Part shown: one piece after another, positions 45,374 to 52,936 of the stretch
Numbering within the stretch: position 1 is the first letter of the stretch
Layout: each line of letters starts with the position of its first letter
Origin: Rubripirellula amarantea
GTDB taxonomy: Bacteria > Planctomycetota > Planctomycetia > Pirellulales > Pirellulaceae
Assembly: GCF_007859865.1 (NCBI RefSeq)
Contig: NZ_SJPI01000001.1
Location: forward strand, 620,001-684,000
Direction: 5' to 3'
Length of the DNA stretch: 64,000 bases
The notes under the pieces: model-generated
Told to the model about the DNA's origin: nothing
The model's input: the letters and a program-made list of their open reading frames with translations, nothing else
Database searches by the model: none
Program-made: the position numbers and the translations under genes

Positions 45374-46483
45374 TTGTTAGATCACACTCCCCGACGCCGA
45401 TTACTGATGTCTGCGATTGCAGTGCTGGGCATTGCCGCACCGCTGTGGGTGATGTTTGATTCAAGGCAGCCCGATCGTCCCACCGCCGATTTCGCCGTTT
45501 CGGGATTCTCGATGGCCCCCACCTTGCTGGGGCCAGCGGAAATCCTGAAATGCCCGCAATGTGCCTACTCTGGCCCGTTCCCCATCCATGTCTCTGATAT
45601 CTCGAGCGGTCCCGGTGCTATTGGCCAGGACGGTCATCAAGCTACGGGACCTTGCCCCCAATGCGCAGCCAAACTCCAACGCACCGGCCAGATTCGCCCC
45701 GCAGACCGACTGATTCGAACCGACCAGCAGGCCCCCATCCGTCGCGGCGATCTGGTAGCGATCTCGCGAGCTAGCCAGGAACACGTCAAACGCATCGTCG
45801 CCGTCCCGGGCGATGTGATTGACCTTAATGGAGATCAGCTCACCACCAATGGCGAACCCATCCAAAAACTGCTTTGGCGAGATGACCTTGTCACGGCAAA
45901 GCCGACCGTTTTGGTATACCAAGATACCGACCAGTTCAGTTCGAGATGGCAACGGCAAGACGACTGGTTCATCTATCACCACGTTAATCCGTACCGAGGT
46001 GGAACCCCTAGCCCTGTCATGGATGACTATGCGGTCAACCTCAACATCGCTCGTCGTCTAGAACCGGCAACAGATCTTTACGTGACCGATACGCGTGACG
46101 GCCAATTGCTGCGGGATGCAGAGGTAAGAATATGGAAACCGGATGCGGGCGAACTATCAAAGCCTCTCGTTGGCCCGACGCATCCCATTGCTATCCGCTG
46201 GTACCATTCAAACGACCCAACCAATGAAGTTGATAACCGGCTATGTCAAATCGAGGTTCGACGATTGATCGTGTACCGCCTTGGTCCGCGAGACGACCGA
46301 TCAAAGTACCCGATGCATCTGGGTGACAACGAATACTTTGTCCTGGGCGACAATGTTCCTATCTCCGTGGACTCACGCGAATGGGGCACCGTGTCAGCAA
46401 AACAAATCCTGGGACGTGTTTCACTAGTCAGATCACCAGTCGGCTTGTCGAGCAACGCGACTGCTAGGTCGACGACCCCGTAG
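45374..46483 (+). CDS. S26-family signal peptidase with zinc-ribbon-like insert
   Basis: Serine-lysine signal-peptidase-like protein of 369 residues. One N-terminal transmembrane helix (LLMSAIAVLGIAAPLWVMF) follows a basic start. The catalytic Ser46 lies in VSGFSMAPTLL and Lys139 in HVKRIVAVPGDVID; box E reads LGDNVPISVDSREWGTVS. Between Ser and Lys are two CPQC motifs (Cys60/63 and Cys94/97), a zinc-ribbon-like insert I do not know from standard LepB. There is a further ~170-residue insert between the Lys box and box E. The start is TTG 45374 (alternative ATG 45407). The 3' end overlaps mmsA by 20 bases (convergent). It may be a specialised peptidase; substrate unknown. Confidence 0.78.
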   Translation: MLDHTPRRRLLMSAIAVLGIAAPLWVMFDSRQPDRPTADFAVSGFSMAPTLLGPAEILKCPQCAYSGPFPIHVSDISSGPGAIGQDGHQATGPCPQCAAKLQRTGQIRPADRLIRTDQQAPIRRGDLVAISRASQEHVKRIVAVPGDVIDLNGDQLTTNGEPIQKLLWRDDLVTAKPTVLVYQDTDQFSSRWQRQDDWFIYHHVNPYRGGTPSPVMDDYAVNLNIARRLEPATDLYVTDTRDGQLLRDAEVRIWKPDAGELSKPLVGPTHPIAIRWYHSNDPTNEVDNRLCQIEVRRLIVYRLGPRDDRSKYPMHLGDNEYFVLGDNVPISVDSREWGTVSAKQILGRVSLVRSPVGLSSNATARSTTP

Positions 46484-47987
46484 GTCCGACTGAGTTCCAT
46501 ACCGGGTCGACGTGCGATTCGTCTTTGGATTCAAACCACCGTGTCAGCGTCATCTTCTGACGCGTATAGAAGTGGACTCCTTCGGTGCCCTGAATGTGCA
46601 AGTCGCCAAAGAACGATTGATTCCATCCCGTGAACGGAAGCCAAGCCATTGGCGCCGGCACGCCCACATTCACACCGATCATTCCTGCATTGAAATGGCG
46701 TTTAAACTCGCGTGCCGCATGTCCACTTTGAGTGAAGATAGATGCACCATTGCCGTAAGGGCACGCCTTACCAACTGCAATCGCGTGCTCAAGTGAATCG
46801 GCCCGCACGACCGATAGCAGCGGACCAAACACCTCTTCTTTCCAAAGTGGCATATCGATCGTGACCTGATCAACAACGCTCGGGCCAAGCAAAAATGAAT
46901 CACCGGCTTCAACGCTTCGACCATCTAACACTACCGACGCGCCGCTTGTCTTGGCAATGTCGAGATAGCTAGCGACTCGATCACGATGCTCGCGACTAAT
47001 CACTGGCCCCATCTCGGCGGCATCATTTCCATCGGTGACATCAACATTGATCGAACCAGCATGATCAACCAAACCTTCGATTAGCGAGTCACCGACACGG
47101 CCCACCGCGACGGCAACACTGCCAGCCATGCATCGTTGACCGGCACATCCAAAGGCGGATGCGGCTAACGCCTTGACGCTTTGATCAAGGTCAGCGTCGG
47201 GCATGATGATCAGGTGATTCTTGGCACCACCTGCTGCTTGAACTCGCTTGCCATGAGATGACCCAACTTCGTAAACGTACTTCGCAATCTTCGTCGAACC
47301 GACAAACGAAACGGCAGCAACGTCGTCATGCGTCAACAAAGCATCGACAACCTCTTTGCCACCGTGCACTAAGTTCATCACGCCATCGGGCAATCCAGCT
47401 TCAGCCAAGAGTTCGACCAACCGAATCGCTGATAGAGGAACCTTTTCACTCGGTTTGAGAATGAACGTGTTGCCGCAAGTGATCGCGATAGGAAACATCC
47501 AAAGCGGAACCATGTTGGGGAAGTTATAGGGCGTGATTCCCACACAAACGCCAACCGGATGTCGGTTCGTTTCGCCATCGACGCCACGTGCAATCTGAGG
47601 AAACGTTTGTCCGCCGATCAATGCGGGAACACTGCACGCGAACTCAACCATCTCGAGACCACGTTGTACTTCCGCTCGCGCCTCTGCATGAGTTTTGCCA
47701 TGCTCGCGAGTGAGTAAACGGGCCAACGCATCGAATTCTTTTTCCATGAGTTGGCGGTACGCGAACATCACCCGAGCGCGTTCAACAACGGGTGTTTCCG
47801 CCCATGTGGGGAGAGCTTCACTCGCAGCATGGACTGCATCATCGACATCTTGCGGCGAACCCACAGGAGTTCTTCCAATTATCTGACCCGTGGAGGGATT
47901 CATCACCGCCGTTGTCTGCTCACAATTGCTGCTAGGCGTCCATTGACCACGAATGAACATGTTTAACGCTGTGTTTTGACTAGCCAA
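46464..47987 (-). CDS. mmsA: Methylmalonate-semialdehyde dehydrogenase (CoA-acylating)
   Basis: MmsA oxidises malonate- or methylmalonate-semialdehyde to acetyl-CoA or propionyl-CoA. The 507-residue product has ALDH family traits: GKTHAEARAEVQRGLEMVEF, ITPYNFPNMVPLWMFPIAIT, LKPSEKVPLSAIRLVELLAE, AVSFVGSTKIAKYVY, FGCAGQRCMAGSVAVAV with the catalytic Cys in GQRCMAG, and ALKPVIHFCL-free ending as usual. The start is TTG at 47987, supported by GGGAGA 8-9 bases upstream. It is divergently transcribed from the amidohydrolase of the pyrimidine locus (85-base gap), and is the expected last step for malonate semialdehyde produced by the aminotransferase. Confidence 0.93.
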   Translation of the reverse strand: MASQNTALNMFIRGQWTPSSNCEQTTAVMNPSTGQIIGRTPVGSPQDVDDAVHAASEALPTWAETPVVERARVMFAYRQLMEKEFDALARLLTREHGKTHAEARAEVQRGLEMVEFACSVPALIGGQTFPQIARGVDGETNRHPVGVCVGITPYNFPNMVPLWMFPIAITCGNTFILKPSEKVPLSAIRLVELLAEAGLPDGVMNLVHGGKEVVDALLTHDDVAAVSFVGSTKIAKYVYEVGSSHGKRVQAAGGAKNHLIIMPDADLDQSVKALAASAFGCAGQRCMAGSVAVAVGRVGDSLIEGLVDHAGSINVDVTDGNDAAEMGPVISREHRDRVASYLDIAKTSGASVVLDGRSVEAGDSFLLGPSVVDQVTIDMPLWKEEVFGPLLSVVRADSLEHAIAVGKACPYGNGASIFTQSGHAAREFKRHFNAGMIGVNVGVPAPMAWLPFTGWNQSFFGDLHIQGTEGVHFYTRQKMTLTRWFESKDESHVDPVWNSVGPTGSST

Positions 47988-48012
47988 GGTTGTCTCCCGA
48001 TTATGTTTGCTT

Positions 48013-48053
48013 GTTACATTGGTACCATCGTAATTCCAAAAACCGAATGTAAC
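48013..48053. promoter_or_regulatory. Inverted repeat between divergent mmsA and pydC (candidate operator)
   Basis: GTTACATT at 48013-48020 is mirrored by AATGTAAC at 48046-48053 (perfect 8-base arms, 25-base spacer), and an 8-base palindrome TGGTACCA (48020-48027) overlaps the left arm by one base. All lie in the 85-base gap between the divergent starts. A binding site for a regulator of both transcripts is plausible; no regulator gene is seen nearby. Confidence 0.55.
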
Positions 48054-48072
48054 CCATCACAGGAGCAAGTCG

Positions 48073-48945
48073 ATGCCGCGAATGGTTCGAGGAGCATTGA
48101 TTCAGGCAACGTTGTGCGAAAGTGCAACATCACCGCCCGAAAAAATCAAACAGGCTATGATCGATAAGCATGTTGACATGATCGAGCAGGCCGCCGGTCA
48201 GGGCGCTCAAGTTTGTTGCTTACAAGAACTATTCTATGGCCCCTACTTCTGTGCGGAACAGGACACGAAGTGGTACTCGCTTGTCGAACGGATTCCTGAT
48301 GGGCCGACCACCAAGCTGATGATGGAACTGGCGAAGAAGCACAAGATGGTGATGGTCGTTCCAATCTACGAAGAAGACATCACCGGTGTGTACTACAATA
48401 CTGCTGCCGTGATTGACGCCGATGGATCTTACTTGGGTAAGTTTCGCAAGATCCATATTCCTCATTGCAATCCGGGCTTCTGGGAAAAATTCTATTTCCG
48501 TCCCGGCAACCTTGGCTATCCCATCTTTGATACTGCGATTGGAAAAGTGGGTGTCTACATCTGTTATGACCGACACTTCCCTGATGGCGCGAGATGCCTG
48601 GGACTTGGCGGTGCCGAAATCGTTTTCAATCCTAGCGCCACCGTCGCGGGTTTAAGCGAATACTTGTGGAAACTTGAACAACCTGCTCATGCAGTCGCGA
48701 ACCAGTACTTCGTAGGCGCGATCAATCGCCCTGGAAGTGAATCGCCTTGGAACATTGGCGAATTCTATGGTCAAAGCTATTTCTGTGATCCTCGGGGGCA
48801 GTTCATTGCCCAAAGTGAAAAGCGAATCGACGATGACATTGTGATCGCCGACATGGACTTCGACATGATTCGAGAAGTCCGAAACACTTGGCAGTTTTTC
48901 CGCGACCGCCGTCCGGAAACATACGGGGCCATCACCGAACTCTGA
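48073..48945 (+). CDS. pydC: N-carbamoyl-beta-alanine amidohydrolase (beta-ureidopropionase)
   Basis: Nitrilase-superfamily enzyme that hydrolyses N-carbamoyl-beta-alanine to beta-alanine, CO2 and ammonia, the third step of reductive pyrimidine breakdown. The 290-residue product carries the catalytic triad: Glu52 (CLQELFYG), Lys126 (KFRKIHIP) and Cys164 (YICYDRHFP). Other matches: IPHCNPGFWEKFYFRPGN and YFVGAINRPGSE. The start ATG 48073 is preceded by AGGAGCAA. It heads a five-gene plus-strand run with the permease (13-base gap), aminotransferase, dehydrogenase and dihydropyrimidinase, which supports the substrate assignment over the related N-carbamoylputrescine amidase. Confidence 0.92.
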   Translation: MPRMVRGALIQATLCESATSPPEKIKQAMIDKHVDMIEQAAGQGAQVCCLQELFYGPYFCAEQDTKWYSLVERIPDGPTTKLMMELAKKHKMVMVVPIYEEDITGVYYNTAAVIDADGSYLGKFRKIHIPHCNPGFWEKFYFRPGNLGYPIFDTAIGKVGVYICYDRHFPDGARCLGLGGAEIVFNPSATVAGLSEYLWKLEQPAHAVANQYFVGAINRPGSESPWNIGEFYGQSYFCDPRGQFIAQSEKRIDDDIVIADMDFDMIREVRNTWQFFRDRRPETYGAITEL

Positions 48946-48958
48946 ACGAAAGACTACT

Positions 48959-50419
48959 TTGTCCACACCATCATCTCAGCAGATTTTGTACGGCCTGGAT
49001 GACCGACCACCAATCGGCAAAGCGATCGTTCTGGCCTTGCAGCATGTGTTGACGATGTTCGGCTCTACCGTAGCGGTGCCGTTGATGCTGGGACCGGCTA
49101 TGGGTATGAACACCTCTCAAATCGCTGTCTTAATATCGAGTGTCATGCTCTGCAGCGGCGTGGCCACCTTGATTCAATCCACCTTTGGATCGCGACTCCC
49201 GATCATTCAAGGCGTCAGCTTTTCTTTCCTAGCGGCGTTCTTCATGATCATTGCCGCGATCCATCCGGAAGGCGATGAAACAGTAGCCGCTGGTGCAGCG
49301 ATGCCCTACATCGCGGGCGCCGTGATGATCGGTGCCGTCTTGGAAATGATCGTCGGCTTCAGCGGTGCGATGGGCTACATTCGCAAAGTTCTTTCGCCCG
49401 TCGTTGTGGGGCCAGTCATCATGTTGATTGGGCTGGCTTTGTACGAAGCGGGTGCTCCGATTGCATCGTCGCATTGGCCGATCGCCATTTTGACCATTTT
49501 CTTGATTGCTTTGTTTTCGTTTGTGCTATCGCGCAACCGAATGATCTTTCGGATGTTTCCCATGCTGTTGGCGATCTTAGGATCCGTCTCGGTTTGCGGG
49601 TTACTGACGTGGGTCGGCGTCTTCGGACCTGAGCATCCCGCGCGTCCAAACTTGGAAGCCTTTCACGAGGCGGAATGGATTCGTCTAACAAGTGTGGTCT
49701 TTCCTTGGGGCTTGCCGAAATTCGATATGGGTTTCATCGTCGCGGTGATGGCGGGCTACTTAGCCTCGATGATCGAAAGTTTTGGTGACTACCACGCGTG
49801 TAAACAAATGGCCGGCGCAGGTGATCCCACGGCGAAAGAAATTTCACGCGGCATTGGGTGCGAGGGAATCGGGTGTGCGCTCACCGGCGTATTTGGTGGA
49901 TTCAGTTCGACCTCGTACTCAGAGAATGTTGGCTTGATCGGCCTCACCAAAGTTGGCTCTCGGTTCGTGGTTCAGATCGGTGCTGTGATTTTGATTTTGC
50001 TGGGACTCTTCGGCAAGTTTGGTGCGTTGGCCGCAGCGATCCCAACGCCAGTGGTCGGTGGTCTCTATTGTGCGATGTTTGGCTTGATCTCGGCGGTCGG
50101 GATACGTCAATTTGCAAAAGCAGACCTTTCGAGTGATCGAAACTTGTTCGTTGGCGGATTTGCGTTATTCATGGGAATCAGTGTCCAGCACTATTTCAAG
50201 AATGGCGGCGTTGAGGCAGCGCAGGCGACGTTCCCAGGCGGTGTCAGCGACGTGATCAGCGCGATCGGGCAAACGGGAATGGCGGTGGCTGCAATCCTGG
50301 GAATTGCCCTAGACAACTTTATTCCCGGCACCAAAGCCGAACGCGGCATCGAAGAAGTCGATCGCGAAGATTGCAATTTAGATTCTGAAAAACTTGTATC
50401 CGTTTCCGGAGATGCTTAA
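48959..50419 (+). CDS. NCS2-family uracil/xanthine permease
   Basis: A 486-residue nucleobase transporter with 12-14 transmembrane helices, probably importing uracil and/or thymine. NCS2 motifs: LGPAMGMNTSQIAVLISS, FGSRLPIIQGVSFSF, AGYLASMIESFGDYHACKQM, GFSSTSYSENVGLIGLTKVG (the ENxGxxxxTK NCS2 signature) and PTPVVGGLYCAMFGLI. The start is TTG 48959 preceded by GAAAG. Substrate specificity is inferred from the operon: 13 bases after pydC, overlapping the next start by one base (TAATG). Purine substrates cannot be excluded from sequence alone. Confidence 0.88.
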   Translation: MSTPSSQQILYGLDDRPPIGKAIVLALQHVLTMFGSTVAVPLMLGPAMGMNTSQIAVLISSVMLCSGVATLIQSTFGSRLPIIQGVSFSFLAAFFMIIAAIHPEGDETVAAGAAMPYIAGAVMIGAVLEMIVGFSGAMGYIRKVLSPVVVGPVIMLIGLALYEAGAPIASSHWPIAILTIFLIALFSFVLSRNRMIFRMFPMLLAILGSVSVCGLLTWVGVFGPEHPARPNLEAFHEAEWIRLTSVVFPWGLPKFDMGFIVAVMAGYLASMIESFGDYHACKQMAGAGDPTAKEISRGIGCEGIGCALTGVFGGFSSTSYSENVGLIGLTKVGSRFVVQIGAVILILLGLFGKFGALAAAIPTPVVGGLYCAMFGLISAVGIRQFAKADLSSDRNLFVGGFALFMGISVQHYFKNGGVEAAQATFPGGVSDVISAIGQTGMAVAAILGIALDNFIPGTKAERGIEEVDREDCNLDSEKLVSVSGDA

Positions 50420-51792
50420 TGAGTTCCGCCCAGTTGCCCCAGTTGCCGATCTGCGATCACACACCCAGACCCTATGAGGGGCCGACCAGGGACGAAGTGC
50501 TGGCGATGCGGCACCAATTCGTGAACCCTGGTGTGCTGACCTATTATCGCGATCCTCTCATGATCGTCGAAGGCAACATGCAATACCTGTGGGACGAAAC
50601 GGGAAAGCGATACCTCGATGGATTTGCCGGCATCGTCACTGTCAGCGTTGGCCATTGCCATCCGCACGTTGCATCGGCGATCCGCGCCCAAGCAGGAACG
50701 CTGCAGCACACAACCACGATTTACCTACACCCAACCATCGCTCAATTTGCCGCTAAACTTGCTTCAAAAATGCCAACGAATGAGATTGGTGAAAAGCTGG
50801 ACAAAACGTACTTCACCAATTCTGGCAGCGAGGCGAATGAAGTTGCGATATTGATGTCGCGTGAGTTCACGGGCAATCATGACGTGATTGGTTTGCGAAA
50901 CGGTTACCACGGTGGCACTTCGCTGACGATGGGCCTAACGTCGCATGGAACATGGAAATTCCCCGCCAATCAGTCCGCCGGTATCACGCACACGCATGCG
51001 GGCTATTGTTACCGATGCCCTTATGGACTGGAGTACCCAAGCTGCAATTTGAAATGCGCCCATGACATCAAAAGTGTGATCGAGTACCAAACCAACGGCA
51101 ACATAGCGTGCTTCATTGGCGAACCCATTCAGGGAGTCGGCGGTGCGGTTGTCCCACCTCCGGAATACTTCAAAATCGTCTATGACATCGTGCGTCAACA
51201 TGGCGGACTTTGCATTGCCGACGAAGTACAAGGAGGTTTCGGGCGAACTGGGAAGCACTATTGGTCTCACCAAAACTGGGGTGTCAAACCAGACCTGATT
51301 ACGATGGCCAAAGGAATTGGCAATGGAGCGCCCTTAGGCGGCGTGACCACCACCACGCCGATCAGTCAAACGATGACCAAACGGATTCACTTCAACACCT
51401 ATGGCGGCAACCCGATATCGATGGCGTCGGGATTGGCGACAATGGAAGTGATCGATGCCGAAGGCATTCAAGAAAACGCTTTGAACGTTGGTGAACATCT
51501 AAAAAACGGCTTATTGGAACTTCAAGAAAAGCATCCGTTGATTGGTGACGTTCGCGGGATGGGTTTAATGATAGGTGTTGAACTAGTGACTGACCGAGAG
51601 TCGAAGAACCCTGCGAAACAGGAGGCGGCTGACTTAATGGAAATGACTAAACAACGAGGCCTGATTCTTGGCAAAGGTGGTTTGCACGCCAACACGATGC
51701 GAATCAAGCCTCCGATGTGCATCACCAAAGACGATGCCGATTTTATGCTGGTAACGATTGACGAGTGCCTCGAACTGATAGAAAGTCGCTAG
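50419..51792 (+). CDS. Class III aminotransferase (probable beta-alanine transaminase)
   Basis: A PLP-dependent fold-type I aminotransferase of 457 residues, AGXT2-like. Motifs: DGFAGIVTVSVGHCHPHV, TNSGSEANEVAI, LRNGYHGGTSLTMGLTSHG, CIADEVQGGFGRTGKHYWSH, and the PLP lysine K298 in ITMAKGIGNGAPLG. An unusual four-Cys segment, CYRCPYGLEYPSCNLKCAHD, sits around residue 195-215. In the operon it should convert beta-alanine (from uracil) or 3-aminoisobutyrate (from thymine) to the semialdehyde that MmsA uses. It overlaps the permease stop by one base. The amino acceptor (pyruvate, glyoxylate or 2-oxoglutarate) is not determined. Confidence 0.88.
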   Translation: MSSAQLPQLPICDHTPRPYEGPTRDEVLAMRHQFVNPGVLTYYRDPLMIVEGNMQYLWDETGKRYLDGFAGIVTVSVGHCHPHVASAIRAQAGTLQHTTTIYLHPTIAQFAAKLASKMPTNEIGEKLDKTYFTNSGSEANEVAILMSREFTGNHDVIGLRNGYHGGTSLTMGLTSHGTWKFPANQSAGITHTHAGYCYRCPYGLEYPSCNLKCAHDIKSVIEYQTNGNIACFIGEPIQGVGGAVVPPPEYFKIVYDIVRQHGGLCIADEVQGGFGRTGKHYWSHQNWGVKPDLITMAKGIGNGAPLGGVTTTTPISQTMTKRIHFNTYGGNPISMASGLATMEVIDAEGIQENALNVGEHLKNGLLELQEKHPLIGDVRGMGLMIGVELVTDRESKNPAKQEAADLMEMTKQRGLILGKGGLHANTMRIKPPMCITKDDADFMLVTIDECLELIESR

Positions 51793-51796
51793 AGAT

Positions 51797-52933
51797 ATGC
51801 CAACGCTTGAAACTACTGTCAACGGAATCAAATTCCCTAACCCCTTTGTGATTGGATCGGGGCCTCCCGGTACGAATGCTCGAGTCATATGCCGGTCATT
51901 TTCGGACGGTTGGGGCGGCTCGTCAGCAAAGACGGTATCGCTCGATGCGTCCAAGGTCATCAACGTGGCACCTCGCTATGGACGGCTGAAAGACGCCAAC
52001 GGCGAACCCTATGGCTGGGAAAACATCGAACTGATCTCGACCATGTCCTTTGACCAATGGCTCGATGAGTTCAAGGAAGTCAAAGACAAGTATCCCGATC
52101 ACGTCCTGATCGCGTCGATCATGGAAGAATACAACAAGGACGCTTGGTACGAGATCATCGAACGTTGCGAAGGCGCCGGCGTTGATATGTTCGAGTGCAA
52201 CTTTTCGTGCCCCCACGGTTTGCCCGAACGAAAAATGGGGGCAGCGATGGGCCAAGACTACGACATCCTTGCCGAAGTATGCGGCTGGGTTGCGGACGCG
52301 GCAACAATTCCCGTGTGGGCTAAGATGACGCCTAATGTGACTCATATCGAAGATCCGTCACGAGCGGCACTCAACGCGGGCATTCATGGTATTTCGGCAA
52401 TCAACACGATCCGCAGCGTGATCGGAGTGGACTTGGAAACGTTGCGACCGATGCCAACCGTTGAAGGCTATAGCACGCCGGGCGGTTACTCGTGCAAAGC
52501 AGTCAAGCCGATTGCACTTCGCATGACGATGGAAATCGCTGTCTTGATCCGTGATCATTATCCCGGCGCAACGCTTTCAGGAATCGGTGGGATTGAAACA
52601 GGTGAAGACGCCGCCGAGTTTATCTTGCTTGGTGCGGACACCGTTCAGGTTTGCACGGGAGTCATGAAGCATGGCTACAAACTTGTCCAAACCATGTCCG
52701 AACAATTACTGGCGTTTATGGAAAAGCATGGCTTCGAAACCATTGATGATTTCAAGGGCAAAGCATTGCCATACTTCACCAGTCACAGCGATTTGGTCGC
52801 ACGTCAGGCCAAAGCGAAAGCCGACGCCGCAGCAGCGAAGGAAGCCGCCAAAGCCAAGAAAGGCATTACCCAGGACGAAGCATGGGATGGCGATGAGTTC
52901 GTGAAGCAAAGCGATGAACTGGCAGGAAACTAG
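51797..52933 (+). CDS. preA: Dihydropyrimidine dehydrogenase, short PreA/PYD1-like
   Basis: FMN enzyme of the DHOD/DPD family that reduces uracil or thymine to the dihydro form. The 378-residue protein shows IGSGPPGTNARVICRSF, ECNFSCPHGLPERKMGAAMG, WAKMTPNVTHIEDP, AINTIRSVIGVDLETLRP, GYSTPGGYSCKAVKPIALRM, SGIGGIETGEDAAEFILLGA and VQVCTGVMKHGY. Two oddities: the C-terminal ferredoxin domain of E. coli PreA is absent (no CxxCxxC pattern; instead a Lys/Ala-rich tail), and no PreT gene adjoins it. At the active-site loop position (GAAMGQD, Met151) mammalian DPD has Cys. It resembles the single-chain plant PYD1. It starts 4 bases after the aminotransferase stop. Confidence 0.92.
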   Translation: MPTLETTVNGIKFPNPFVIGSGPPGTNARVICRSFSDGWGGSSAKTVSLDASKVINVAPRYGRLKDANGEPYGWENIELISTMSFDQWLDEFKEVKDKYPDHVLIASIMEEYNKDAWYEIIERCEGAGVDMFECNFSCPHGLPERKMGAAMGQDYDILAEVCGWVADAATIPVWAKMTPNVTHIEDPSRAALNAGIHGISAINTIRSVIGVDLETLRPMPTVEGYSTPGGYSCKAVKPIALRMTMEIAVLIRDHYPGATLSGIGGIETGEDAAEFILLGADTVQVCTGVMKHGYKLVQTMSEQLLAFMEKHGFETIDDFKGKALPYFTSHSDLVARQAKAKADAAAAKEAAKAKKGITQDEAWDGDEFVKQSDELAGN

Positions 52934-52936
52934 GCA

